Below are positions 1 through 8,500 of a stretch of DNA of 64,000 bases, in pieces. Each line of letters starts with the position of its first letter. The stretch's first letter is position 1. Origin of the DNA: Pseudomonas sp. GM78. Its GTDB lineage: Bacteria > Pseudomonadota > Gammaproteobacteria > Pseudomonadales > Pseudomonadaceae. The position numbers were made by a program, and so were the translations under genes. The DNA is taken from positions 1 to 64,000 of the forward strand of contig NZ_AKJF01000021.1 in assembly GCF_000282475.1 (NCBI RefSeq), in the 5' to 3' direction. The notes beneath the pieces were generated by a model. It was not told where the DNA came from and did no database searches. It saw nothing but the letters and a program-made list of their open reading frames with translations.

Positions 1-246
1 TGGCTCGCCGAGCCATTGCGGGCGCGCAGCGGCGCTCAGCAACAGCAACCAGAGCAGCAGGAACGGCGCCTGCTGGCGCCAGGCCGGCAGGTTGGCGCGG
101 GCGCGGCGCCGGGCCAGGCCTTCGAGGTCACTGAGGAAACTGACCTTGAGCGCCGGTTCGCCACTGTCGGCCACCGGCAACAGCACACGCATCAACCAGG
201 GCAGCGGCAGCAGGGCGAAGATCCACGGCCAGGCGAACTCAAACAT
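1..246 (-). CDS. VWA-domain membrane protein, BatA-like (N-terminal part only)
   Basis: The 5' end of a minus-strand gene that runs off the left edge. Its ATG at 246 overlaps the end of the DUF4381 gene by 8 bases, and the reading frame is open to base 1. The visible 82 residues begin MFEFAWPWIF, form a short membrane segment, continue with a basic arginine-rich loop, and then a second hydrophobic stretch (FLLLWLLLLSAARP) just before the edge. This matches the N-terminus of BatA-type proteins, where two membrane segments precede a von Willebrand A domain. The VWA domain itself lies outside the window, so the call rests on the N-terminus and on gene order (MoxR, DUF58, DUF4381, then VWA). It is inferred to be an inner-membrane protein with a periplasmic or cytoplasmic VWA domain working with the MoxR ATPase at 1680-2639. 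Confidence 0.75.
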   Translation of the reverse strand, partial: MFEFAWPWIFALLPLPWLMRVLLPVADSGEPALKVSFLSDLEGLARRRARANLPAWRQQAPFLLLWLLLLSAAARPQWLGEP

Positions 247-733
247 GTTTGCGAATCCAGGTGTCGACGGCCTGGGTCAAGCCGGCGATGGCCTTGTCGT
301 CGAGCTTGCATTCGGGCTTGTAGGCGCCTTCGACCAGCACCATCCAGCGGGTCAGGCCCGCTGCGGGGCAACGGTTGTCGAGAAACGCCAGCCATTTGCG
401 GCCATTGAGGGTATGGCTCTGGCTGTAGGGGTAATGGTTACGGCACAGACGCTTGAGCAGGCCATTGAGCTGCTGCAGCCAGGCACCGGCGGGCGCGCCG
501 TCGTAAGGTTTGGGCATGCGCGCCAGCTCCGCCAGTGCGGCCACGCGCACCGGGTCCAGGGGTTGTTCGACGGGTGCCTCCGGCGGCTTGCCAGGCCACA
601 GGTGGCGCAGTTTCCACAGGCCGAAGCCAATGGCTGGTAGCAACAACAGCAGCAACCACCAACCCGGTGCCGGCGGCCAGAAAGCTACGGGGGGCGGGGA
701 AATCAGTGGCTGCAGTTGCTCGAGACCGTTCAT
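239..733 (-). CDS. DUF4381 domain membrane protein
   Basis: A 164-residue protein with a proline- and tryptophan-rich N-terminus, one transmembrane segment at about residues 25-42 (GWWLLLLLLPAIGFGLW) and a soluble C-terminal half. This is the DUF4381 layout, a family found almost only between DUF58 and VWA genes in MoxR operons. The start codon overlaps the stop of the DUF58 gene (ATGA, 730-733), implying translational coupling. The function is unknown; it is probably an inner-membrane partner of the VWA proteins. The paralogue at 37174-37752 has the same LLKR...KW segment but carries an inserted REP element, so this copy shows what the undisturbed protein looks like. Confidence 0.85.
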   Translation of the reverse strand: MNGLEQLQPLISPPPVAFWPPAPGWWLLLLLLPAIGFGLWKLRHLWPGKPPEAPVEQPLDPVRVAALAELARMPKPYDGAPAGAWLQQLNGLLKRLCRNHYPYSQSHTLNGRKWLAFLDNRCPAAGLTRWMVLVEGAYKPECKLDDKAIAGLTQAVDTWIRKHV

Positions 734-1683
734 CGACCTTTTCCCGGCTTCTGTGGGTTGAGGTACTCACGCAGTTGCTCGACCATTTCACTTTGCGTGC
801 TCAACGGCATCAGTAACACCCGCAGCTTCTGCGCGAGCAACTCCCAGCGGGCGATGCGGTCTTCGGCCTGGGCGCGATAGGTCTGGCGCAGGTCGAAGTT
901 GAGCGTGTCCAGTTCCAGTTGTGCGCCACGCTCGGCGAAGCGCAACAGTCCGGCGGCGGGCAGGGCATGGTCCAGTGGATCGGACACCGGCAGCAGCAAC
1001 AGGTCGCAATGGCGTGACAACAGGCTCAGCTGTTGTTCGGCGTTGCCGGACAAGGCACGTTCATCGCAGATCACGATCACCAGGCTGCCAGGGCGCAACA
1101 CTTCGCGCGCGCGGCGCAAGGCAATGCCGAACGCATCGCCAGCGGGCTCGCTTTCGGTGTGCAGCGACTGGTTGACCCGTACCAGGCGGTTGAGCAACTG
1201 CAGCAGGCTCTGTTTGCTGCGCCTTGGCTTGATTTCGTAATGCTCGTTGTCGCCGAACACCAGGCCGCCAACCCGGTCGTTATGCCCCAGGGCGGCCCAG
1301 CCAATCAGGCTCGCGGCCTGGGCGGCCAGCACCGACTTGAACATCAGCCCCGAGCCGAAAAACAGGCGACGGCTTTGCTCGACCATGATGAAAATCGGCC
1401 GCTCACGCTCTTCGTGGAACAGTTTGGTGTGGGGCTCCTGGGTCCGGGCGGTGACGCGCCAGTCGATGCTGCGCACATCGTCGCCGGCCTGGTAGACCCG
1501 CACCTGATCGAAATCCACCCCACGGCCACGCAGCTTGGAATGGTGCAGGCCGATCAGCGGGCTGCGCTGGCTCGGCGTGGAAAACAGCTGCACTTCGCGC
1601 ACGCGGTGGCGCATCTCGATCAGCTCGGCGAGCGTGACACGGATGCCCGGTTGGGGCGGCAGGAGGGCGTTCATCGGGCTCAA
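730..1683 (-). CDS. DUF58 domain protein
   Basis: A 317-residue DUF58 protein. The family signature is clear: a region near residue 50 with LRGRGVDFDQVRVYQAGDD followed by IDWRVTART, then the VWA-like segment beginning near FIMVEQS. DUF58 proteins are partners of MoxR AAA+ ATPases and are thought to act as adaptor or substrate-binding factors; the biochemistry is not settled. The start codon overlaps the end of moxR by four bases and the gene ends in a four-base overlap with the DUF4381 gene, so the set is one operon. The protein appears cytoplasmic, as no membrane segment is evident. A paralogue lies at 37749-38684. Confidence 0.9.
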   Translation of the reverse strand: MSPMNALLPPQPGIRVTLAELIEMRHRVREVQLFSTPSQRSPLIGLHHSKLRGRGVDFDQVRVYQAGDDVRSIDWRVTARTQEPHTKLFHEERERPIFIMVEQSRRLFFGSGLMFKSVLAAQAASLIGWAALGHNDRVGGLVFGDNEHYEIKPRRSKQSLLQLLNRLVRVNQSLHTESEPAGDAFGIALRRAREVLRPGSLVIVICDERALSGNAEQQLSLLSRHCDLLLLPVSDPLDHALPAAGLLRFAERGAQLELDTLNFDLRQTYRAQAEDRIARWELLAQKLRVLLMPLSTQSEMVEQLREYLNPQKPGKGR

Positions 1684-2639
1684 GCGACAGCTACGACGTC
1701 GAGAATCCGCTGGACCACCCGGTCCTGGTCGATACCGGCGGCTTCGGCTTCAAAGGACAGGATGATGCGGTGGCGCAGCACATCGAACAGTACCGCCTGG
1801 ATGTCTTCGGGGCTGACGAAGTCGCGACCGGCCAGCCAGGCGTGGGCCCGCGCACAACGATCCAGGGCAATTGAACCGCGGGGGCTGGCGCCGTAGGCGA
1901 TCCATTCGGCCATTTCCGGATCGAACTTGGCCGGGTTGCGCGTGGCCATGACCAGTTGCACCAGGTATTCCTCCACGGCGTCGGCCATGTACAGCCCGAG
2001 AATCTCCTTGCGTGCGGCGAAGATCGCCTGCTGGCTGACCCGGCGCTCGGGCTTGGTTTCGCCGTTCAAGGCTTCGCCACGGGCCTGTTGCAGGATACGG
2101 CGTTCGACGGCCGCGTCCGGAAAACCGATTTTCACGTGCATCAGGAAGCGGTCCAGCTGCGCTTCCGGTAGCGGGTAGGTGCCTTCCTGCTCGATCGGGT
2201 TTTGCGTGGCCATCACCAGGAACAATGGCGAAAGCTCATAGGTGCTGCGTCCGACACTGACCTGACGCTCACCCATGGCTTCGAGCAGCGCCGACTGGAC
2301 CTTTGCCGGGGCGCGGTTGATTTCGTCCGCCAGCACCAGATTATGGAAGATCGGGCCTTGCTGGAACACGAAGCTGCCGGTTTCCGGGCGATAGATCTCG
2401 GTACCGGTGATGTCGGCGGGCAACAGGTCGGGGGTGAACTGGATGCGATGGAACTGCGCTTCGATGCCTTCGGCAAGTTCTTTGATGGCCTTGGTCTTGG
2501 CCAGGCCAGGAGCCCCCTCGACCAGCATGTGGCCGTCGGCAAGCAGGGCGATGAGCAAGCGCTCGATGAGTTTTTCCTGGCCGAGAATCTGCGTTGAAAG
2601 AAAGGTTCGCAGCGCGAGCAGCGCTTCACGATGTTCCAT
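1680..2639 (-). CDS. MoxR-family AAA+ ATPase
   Basis: A 319-residue AAA+ ATPase of the MoxR family. The P-loop reads EGAPGLAKTKA near residue 45, Walker B reads LVLADEINRAPAK, and an MATQNPIEQEGTYPLPEAQ sensor segment follows; the C-terminal lid carries ASPRGSIAL. An open frame extends to 2834, but the upstream codons run through AT-rich intergenic sequence. I chose ATG at 2639 (MEHREALLAL) because it matches the family N-terminus. MoxR proteins act as chaperone-like ATPases with VWA cochaperones, assembling cofactor or multi-subunit complexes. It heads the operon continuing to 1. In P. aeruginosa a similar operon lies close to gdhB, as here. Confidence 0.92.
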   Translation of the reverse strand: MEHREALLALRTFLSTQILGQEKLIERLLIALLADGHMLVEGAPGLAKTKAIKELAEGIEAQFHRIQFTPDLLPADITGTEIYRPETGSFVFQQGPIFHNLVLADEINRAPAKVQSALLEAMGERQVSVGRSTYELSPLFLVMATQNPIEQEGTYPLPEAQLDRFLMHVKIGFPDAAVERRILQQARGEALNGETKPERRVSQQAIFAARKEILGLYMADAVEEYLVQLVMATRNPAKFDPEMAEWIAYGASPRGSIALDRCARAHAWLAGRDFVSPEDIQAVLFDVLRHRIILSFEAEAAGIDQDRVVQRILDVVAVA

Positions 2640-2816
2640 CGATGACTGTTCCTGGAAAGGGTGACCTAGACGCTCGAATAACGCCAGGGCTGGGGGCGTT
2701 ACTTTAATCCATCGCGGGGGGCGGCGACTAACGGCATTTTGTGCAAAGTGCGGGAAATGATTGGGGAAATTGTGGGATTTGGCTGGCGGGGAGTGATTGG
2801 GTGGCTGTGCCGACCC

Positions 2817-2888
2817 CATCGCGAGCAGGCTCACTCCTACAGTGACGGTGTACGCCGCTCAATTGTAGGAGTGAGCCTGCTCGCGATG
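2817..2888. repeat. REP/BIME palindrome pair
   Basis: Two inverted REP units face each other: catcgcgagcaggctcactc at the left and its near-exact complement ending at 2888, separated by about 22 bases. This is the most common P. fluorescens REP form (GCGAGCAGGCTC core). It lies between the moxR promoter region and the end of the 2906-3259 gene, so it may also end or buffer transcripts. Confidence 0.9.
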
Positions 2889-2905
2889 AGGGCCGCTCAA
2901 ACACC

Positions 2906-3259
2906 TCAAATCTGGCTGATAAAGGTGCCGGTACCGTCAAGGATGTTCTTCAGGGTTTCCTCAACTTCCGCCAGATCCACCATGTCCGGGTTGAAGGTGA
3001 TCTCCAGCACATCATCCCCATTCAACGCATCGGCATCCGCGGCAGCGATTTCGATCTTCACCAGGGTAGGGCTTAAGGTGACTTTCACGCCGTCGAGGGT
3101 CGAAGGCTCGCCATCCAGGGTGATTTCCAGCTCGTCCTCGTCCGGGTAACGGCTCATGAGAAACATCTCACCCTTTTCGCTGTGGCAGCACAGCATGGCC
3201 ATGTTGTCTTCCTCGTCGTCGCACGGGTTGACGATCAAGAGGGCGGTGGTCATTTGCAT
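2906..3259 (-). CDS. Small acidic hypothetical protein
   Basis: A 117-residue, strongly acidic protein beginning MQMTTALLIVNPCDDEED. I chose ATG at 3259 because AGGAATT sits at the right distance upstream; a longer open frame to 3307 has no such site. The middle resembles a two-layer alternating strand pattern (GEMFLMSRYPDEDELEI, then repeated short beta-like stretches), and there is no signal peptide or membrane segment. It is single-standing, with a REP element behind it and a 358-base gene-free stretch in front. I do not recognise the family. Codon use is like the neighbours, so it is probably a real, resident gene. Confidence 0.7.
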   Translation of the reverse strand: MQMTTALLIVNPCDDEEDNMAMLCCHSEKGEMFLMSRYPDEDELEITLDGEPSTLDGVKVTLSPTLVKIEIAAADADALNGDDVLEITFNPDMVDLAEVEETLKNILDGTGTFISQI

Positions 3260-3617
3260 GGGGAATTCCTGGCTCGGCGAGCGTGATGAACGTGACAAAA
3301 AAAGCAATTCTGCCAGCCCGTGGGAATTTCTGCTGCCTCAGGTGCTGGAGCGACGGGAAAAAACCGATTTCCATTATCAGTCTGATGTATCGAGAGGCCG
3401 ATAAAATTCGACTTTGTGAATGGTGAAAGGTGCTTCTCACAGACTTTTCCTAACATGCCCTAGGAAATTTCCGAGCCCGTCGCAGGACGTTTGCAAGAGC
3501 CAAAAATAACGCTCTGCCCACCGGTTTTTTACTTGTATTGGCGTCATTCAATCCCTTAGCGTGATCGCCCAGACGCAAAGGATTGCGCAGTCAATCATGA
3601 AAAAAGGACCTCTTTCG
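3260..3617. other. Intergenic region between divergent genes
   Basis: 358 bases between the minus-strand acidic protein and the plus-strand zinc-ribbon gene. The stretch around 3380-3560 is AT-richer than its surroundings and must hold both promoters. I see no hairpin terminator, REP unit or convincing small gene. The short open frames here lack ribosome sites. Confidence 0.5.
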
Positions 3618-5012
3618 ATGAGTCAGTATTTCGAATGGGCGGATGAGATCAAGCACCTGTCCGAGGAACAAATCGAGCAACTGTACCAGCGGTATCTGGA
3701 CGGTGAAAAAAGTGCCGATCTGAAAATCGAGTTCAACATTGCGCCTGAAGTGCGCAGTCTGTTGAAAATATTGCCGCCGATTATCAGCAAGGACCTGACT
3801 TGCCCGTACTGCGACCTGCCCATGTGGGTGCGCCGGCACGCCAAGGGTACCCCTGTCTCAATTCGTAACCATTTCAAGTGCGTACGTTGCGAGCACTATC
3901 ACCATGAGCCCGGCCACTATGGGCGAAACAAGCCCTGTACTTGCAATGAGTGCTACAAGCTGCGCCAGCAGGAAATCGCCGCCCGGGCGCAACGCGATCG
4001 TCTCGAGCTGGAGAAACGCTACGCAACGTCACGTCCGTCGGTGCCTTATGCGTCGCTGGGTTTCGTCCAGAAACTGACATTGCTCGCCTTGCTGGACGAC
4101 GGCCATGTCGCTGGCGCCGAGCGCATTGCCTCGCTCGACGCCGGGTTGCGCAGCGAACCGTTGGCGCCCACCGATGAGGCCTGTGAAGCGCTGGTGAGGA
4201 ACCTGTACGATGCCGGCGTGCTGAACGTCGATCTGGATGGCGACATCAAGGCCTTCGATCGAGCGGCCGGCTACCTGATCAAAGACTTTTCCTGCGTGAG
4301 CTGGCTACCCAATGTCGCGCTGGAAACCGGCGTACGCAGCACTCGCGACGCCCTGTACCAGGCGTTGTATCAGGAACTGTCCGGCAGTGTTCAGCCGTCC
4401 TGGAAAAGCGAGCTGTATGCCTTGATGTTGAGCCTGGCCCGGGACGAGTCGATTCAGTACATCCAGGTACTGGCCAGCGAAGTGAGCTTTGTGTTCAGTG
4501 CCCGAGGGCGTTCCGAAACCGTTGTCGGCCAGCTTCTGCAGGACTTCTCGGTGAGCCATGTCTACTACTTTGCGCGATTGGCGGTGAAGAATGCCGCGCA
4601 TTTTTATGCCACCGGCAACTCCAAGGGCCGAAACCACGCTTGCAACACCATCCCGGGCAACATGTTGGGCACGGCTCAGGATGCCAAGGCGCGAAACTGG
4701 CGCAAAACCGCCTATCGCGATTCGCGAGTGCCGCAGTCGTCCTTGCATCGAATCCTGTACGACGTGGTGCTGAAGGACAGCGGGGCCGGTTTTTCCAAGT
4801 CTCCCGGCCTCTACTGGCGTGATGAACTGGTGCCACGGTTTTTTTCCGGCGATGCCTGTGGGGCGGACCTGACCGGGCATCTGCAGCTGTTCTGCCGCGA
4901 GTGTGAATCGAGTAACGTCGATGCCAGCATGGACCGGATGACGATTCAAATGCTCTGTTACGACTGCGCGACAGTGAGCAAATTTCAGGCGATCGAAGAC
5001 TTGATCGACTGA
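3618..5012 (+). CDS. Zinc-ribbon hypothetical protein with CxxC clusters at both ends
   Basis: A 464-residue protein starting MSQYFEWADE. ATG 3618 is preferred over in-frame ATGs at 3561 and 3597 because AAAAGGACC lies 9 bases before it. Cysteine pairs mark two metal sites. One is N-terminal (C62-x2-C65 and C88-x2-C91, followed by C107, C109, C112 in a CTCNEC knot); the other is close to the C-terminus, with FCREC and LCYDC pairs about 25 residues apart. The middle is helical, without recognised catalytic motifs. Such terminal zinc ribbons suggest a nucleic-acid-binding or protein-docking role, but that is inference. There is no signal peptide, so the protein is cytoplasmic. It stands alone. 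I do not recognise the family. Confidence 0.75.
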   Translation: MSQYFEWADEIKHLSEEQIEQLYQRYLDGEKSADLKIEFNIAPEVRSLLKILPPIISKDLTCPYCDLPMWVRRHAKGTPVSIRNHFKCVRCEHYHHEPGHYGRNKPCTCNECYKLRQQEIAARAQRDRLELEKRYATSRPSVPYASLGFVQKLTLLALLDDGHVAGAERIASLDAGLRSEPLAPTDEACEALVRNLYDAGVLNVDLDGDIKAFDRAAGYLIKDFSCVSWLPNVALETGVRSTRDALYQALYQELSGSVQPSWKSELYALMLSLARDESIQYIQVLASEVSFVFSARGRSETVVGQLLQDFSVSHVYYFARLAVKNAAHFYATGNSKGRNHACNTIPGNMLGTAQDAKARNWRKTAYRDSRVPQSSLHRILYDVVLKDSGAGFSKSPGLYWRDELVPRFFSGDACGADLTGHLQLFCRECESSNVDASMDRMTIQMLCYDCATVSKFQAIEDLID

Positions 5013-5500
5013 ACTGGTCAAGGTTTTTTCAACGCGCCCAATAGCGTCCATGGTCGGTTCGGCGATCATGGATGCTGTCAATTTCTGGTTGAGGCGTGGC
5101 GCAGGCGTGCTGGTCGATCGCGCTGGCACGAATATCCTGCAAAAAACGTGCACTCAGCCCCGAAATCGACTCCGACTGCTAGTGTTGTTCAGTGTGCGCC
5201 TGCAGAGCAGCGTACCGTTGACCGAATATGTCGCAGCACCGCAAGCATGGGCCTTGCCGCACTCGTTAAGCTGCGCAACGGATGAGCACCCGTAAAGGCA
5301 TTGCGTTGCCCGCAGCCCAGTCGCTTTTGCAGATGCCCATTCACGGAAGGTGAATGTGACCCGAGTGTCTCGTTTAGCTTCACCCACCTGTCACCCTGTT
5401 TCCTCTGCCCGAGAATCAGGAACAGGGTGACGGGTAGCCCCTGACAGGGGTTTTGCACGCGACGCTTCCATCAATAACAAGCCCAAGCGGAGTACCACAG
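5013..5500. other. Gene-free upstream region of gdhB
   Basis: 488 bases between the zinc-ribbon gene and gdhB. Short open frames occur on both strands but none has a ribosome site or a recognisable product, and they overlap one another. A GGAG at 5489-5492 serves the gdhB start. I see no REP unit and no clear terminator for the upstream gene, only a T-run shortly after 5020 without a good stem. The region must hold the gdhB promoter. Confidence 0.5.
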
Positions 5501-8500
5501 ATGGCGTTCTTCACCGCAGCCAGCAAAGCCGACTTCCAGCACCAACTGCAAGCGGCACTGGCGCAGCACATCAGTGAACAGGCACTGCCACAAGTGGCGC
5601 TGTTCGCTGAACAATTCTTCGGCATCATTTCCCTGGATGAACTGACCCAACGTCGGTTGTCTGACCTCGCTGGCTGTACCCTTTCTGCGTGGCGCCTGCT
5701 TGAGCGCTTCGATCATGCGCAACCGCAAGTGCGCGTCTACAACCCCGATTACGAACGCCACGGCTGGCAGTCGACCCACACCGCGGTCGAAGTGCTGCAC
5801 CACGACCTGCCGTTCCTGGTGGACTCGGTGCGTACCGAGCTGAACCGTCGCGGCTACAGCATCCACACCCTGCAAACCACCGTGCTGAGCGTGCGTCGCG
5901 GCAGCAAGGGCGAGTTGCTGGAAATCCTGCCTAAAGGCACCCAGGGCGACGACGTGCTGCAAGAGTCGTTGATGTACCTGGAAATCGACCGTTGCGCCAA
6001 CACCGCCGAACTGAATGTGCTGACCCGGGAACTGGAGCAGGTGCTGGGTGAAGTGCGCGTCGCGGTCAGCGACTTCGAACCGATGAAAGCCAAGGTCCAG
6101 GAAATCCTCACCCACCTGGACAACAGCCAGTTCGCCATCGATGCCGACGAAAAGAGCGAAATCAAGGGTTTCCTCGAATGGCTGGTGGGCAACCATTTCA
6201 CCTTCCTGGGCTACGAAGAGTTCGTGGTCAGCGATGAAGCCGATGGCGGCCACATCGTCTATGACAAGGACTCCTTCCTCGGCCTGACCAAACTGCTGCG
6301 CGCCGGCCTGACCTACGATGACCTGCGCATCGAAGACTACGCCGTGAACTACCTGCGCGAACCGACCCTGCTGTCGTTCGCCAAGGCCGCGCACCCAAGC
6401 CGTGTACACCGCCCGGCTTACCCGGACTACGTGTCGATCCGTGAAATCGATGCCAACGGCAAGGTCATCAAGGAATGCCGCTTCATGGGCCTGTATACCT
6501 CCTCGGTGTACGGCGAGAGCGTGCGGGTCATCCCGTACATCCGCCGCAAGGTCGCGGAAATCGAACGCCGTTCGGGCTTCCAGGCCAAGGCTCACCTGGG
6601 CAAGGAACTGGCGCAGGTGCTTGAAGTGCTGCCGCGCGACGATCTGTTCCAGACCCCGGTGGACGAGCTGTTCAGCACCGTGATGTCGATCGTGCAGATC
6701 CAGGAACGCAACAAGATCCGCGTGTTCCTGCGCAAGGATCCGTACGGTCGCTTCTGCTACTGCCTGGCCTACGTGCCGCGTGATATTTACTCCACCGAAG
6801 TGCGGCAGAAGATCCAGCAAGTGCTGATGGATCGCCTCAAGGCCTCGGATTGCGAGTTCTGGACGTTCTTCTCCGAGTCCGTGCTGGCCCGCGTGCAGCT
6901 TATTTTGCGCGTCGACCCGAAAAACCGCATCGACATCGACCCGCAGCAACTGGAAAACGAAGTGATCCAGGCGTGCCGCAGCTGGCAGGACGATTACTCG
7001 GCCCTGACCGTCGAAACCTTCGGCGAAGCCCATGGCACCAACGTGCTGGCCGACTTCCCGAAAGGCTTCCCGGCCGGTTACCGCGAGCGTTTCGCAGCGC
7101 ATTCGGCGGTGGTCGACATGCAGCACCTGCTGAACCTCAACGAAAAAAATCCGCTGGTGATGAGCTTCTACCAGCCGCTGGGCCAGGTCGGCCAGCGTGA
7201 GTTGCATTGCAAGCTGTACCACGCCGATACCCCGTTGGCCCTGTCCGACGTCCTGCCGATCCTGGAAAACCTCGGCCTGCGCGTGCTCGGTGAGTTCCCG
7301 TACCGCCTGCGCCACAACAGTGGTCGCGAGTTCTGGATTCACGACTTCGCCTTCACCGCCGCCGAAGGCCTGGACCTGGACATCCAGCAACTCAACGACA
7401 CCCTGCAGGACGCGTTCGTCCACATCGTGCGCGGCGATGCCGAAAACGATGCATTTAACCGCCTGGTACTGACCGCCGGCCTGCCATGGCGCGACGTGGC
7501 GCTGCTGCGTGCGTACGCCCGTTACCTCAAGCAGATTCGCCTGGGCTTCGACCTGGGCTACATCGCCAGCACCCTGAACAACCACACCGACATCGCCCGC
7601 GAGTTGACCCGGTTGTTCAAGACCCGTTTCTACCTGGCGCGCAAGCTCAGCAGCGACGATCTGGAGCAACGTCTGGAACATGCGATTCTGACTGCACTGG
7701 ACGACGTTCAGGTACTGAACGAAGACCGCATCCTGCGTCGCTACCTGGACCTGATCAAGGCCACCCTGCGTACCAACTTCTACCAGACCGACGCCAACGG
7801 CCATAACAAGTCGTACTTCAGCTTCAAGTTCAACCCGCACCTGATTCCTGAACTGCCGAAGCCGGTGCCGAAGTTCGAAATCTTCGTTTACTCGCCGCGC
7901 GTCGAAGGCGTGCACCTGCGTTTCGGCAACGTTGCCCGTGGTGGCCTGCGCTGGTCGGACCGTGAAGAAGACTTCCGTACCGAAGTCCTGGGCCTGGTAA
8001 AAGCCCAGCAAGTGAAGAACTCGGTGATCGTGCCGGTGGGCGCCAAGGGCGGCTTCCTGCCGCGTCGCCTGCCACTGGGCGGCAGCCGGGACGAGATCGC
8101 GGCCGAGGGCATCGCCTGCTACCGCATCTTCATTTCCGGCCTGTTGGACATCACCGACAACCTCAAGGACGGCGCGCTGGTGCCACCGGCCAACGTCGTG
8201 CGTCATGACGATGATGACCCGTACCTGGTAGTTGCTGCGGACAAGGGCACCGCGACCTTCTCCGACATCGCCAACGGCATCGCCATCGACTACGGCTTCT
8301 GGCTGGGTGACGCGTTTGCGTCCGGTGGTTCGGCCGGTTACGACCACAAGAAAATGGGCATCACCGCCAAGGGCGCGTGGGTCGGCGTACAGCGCCACTT
8401 CCGCGAGCGCGGAATCAATGTCCAGGAAGACAGCATCACCGTGGTCGGTGTCGGCGACATGGCCGGTGACGTGTTCGGTAACGGCTTGTTGATGTCCGAC

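Noticed and set aside
5041-5387. Short open frames on both strands upstream of gdhB
   Set aside because: They overlap each other, lack ribosome sites, and do not resemble any protein.
8050-8160. Possible frameshift in gdhB around FLPRRLP
   Set aside because: The reading frame and the family motifs continue normally on both sides, so no frame break is claimed.
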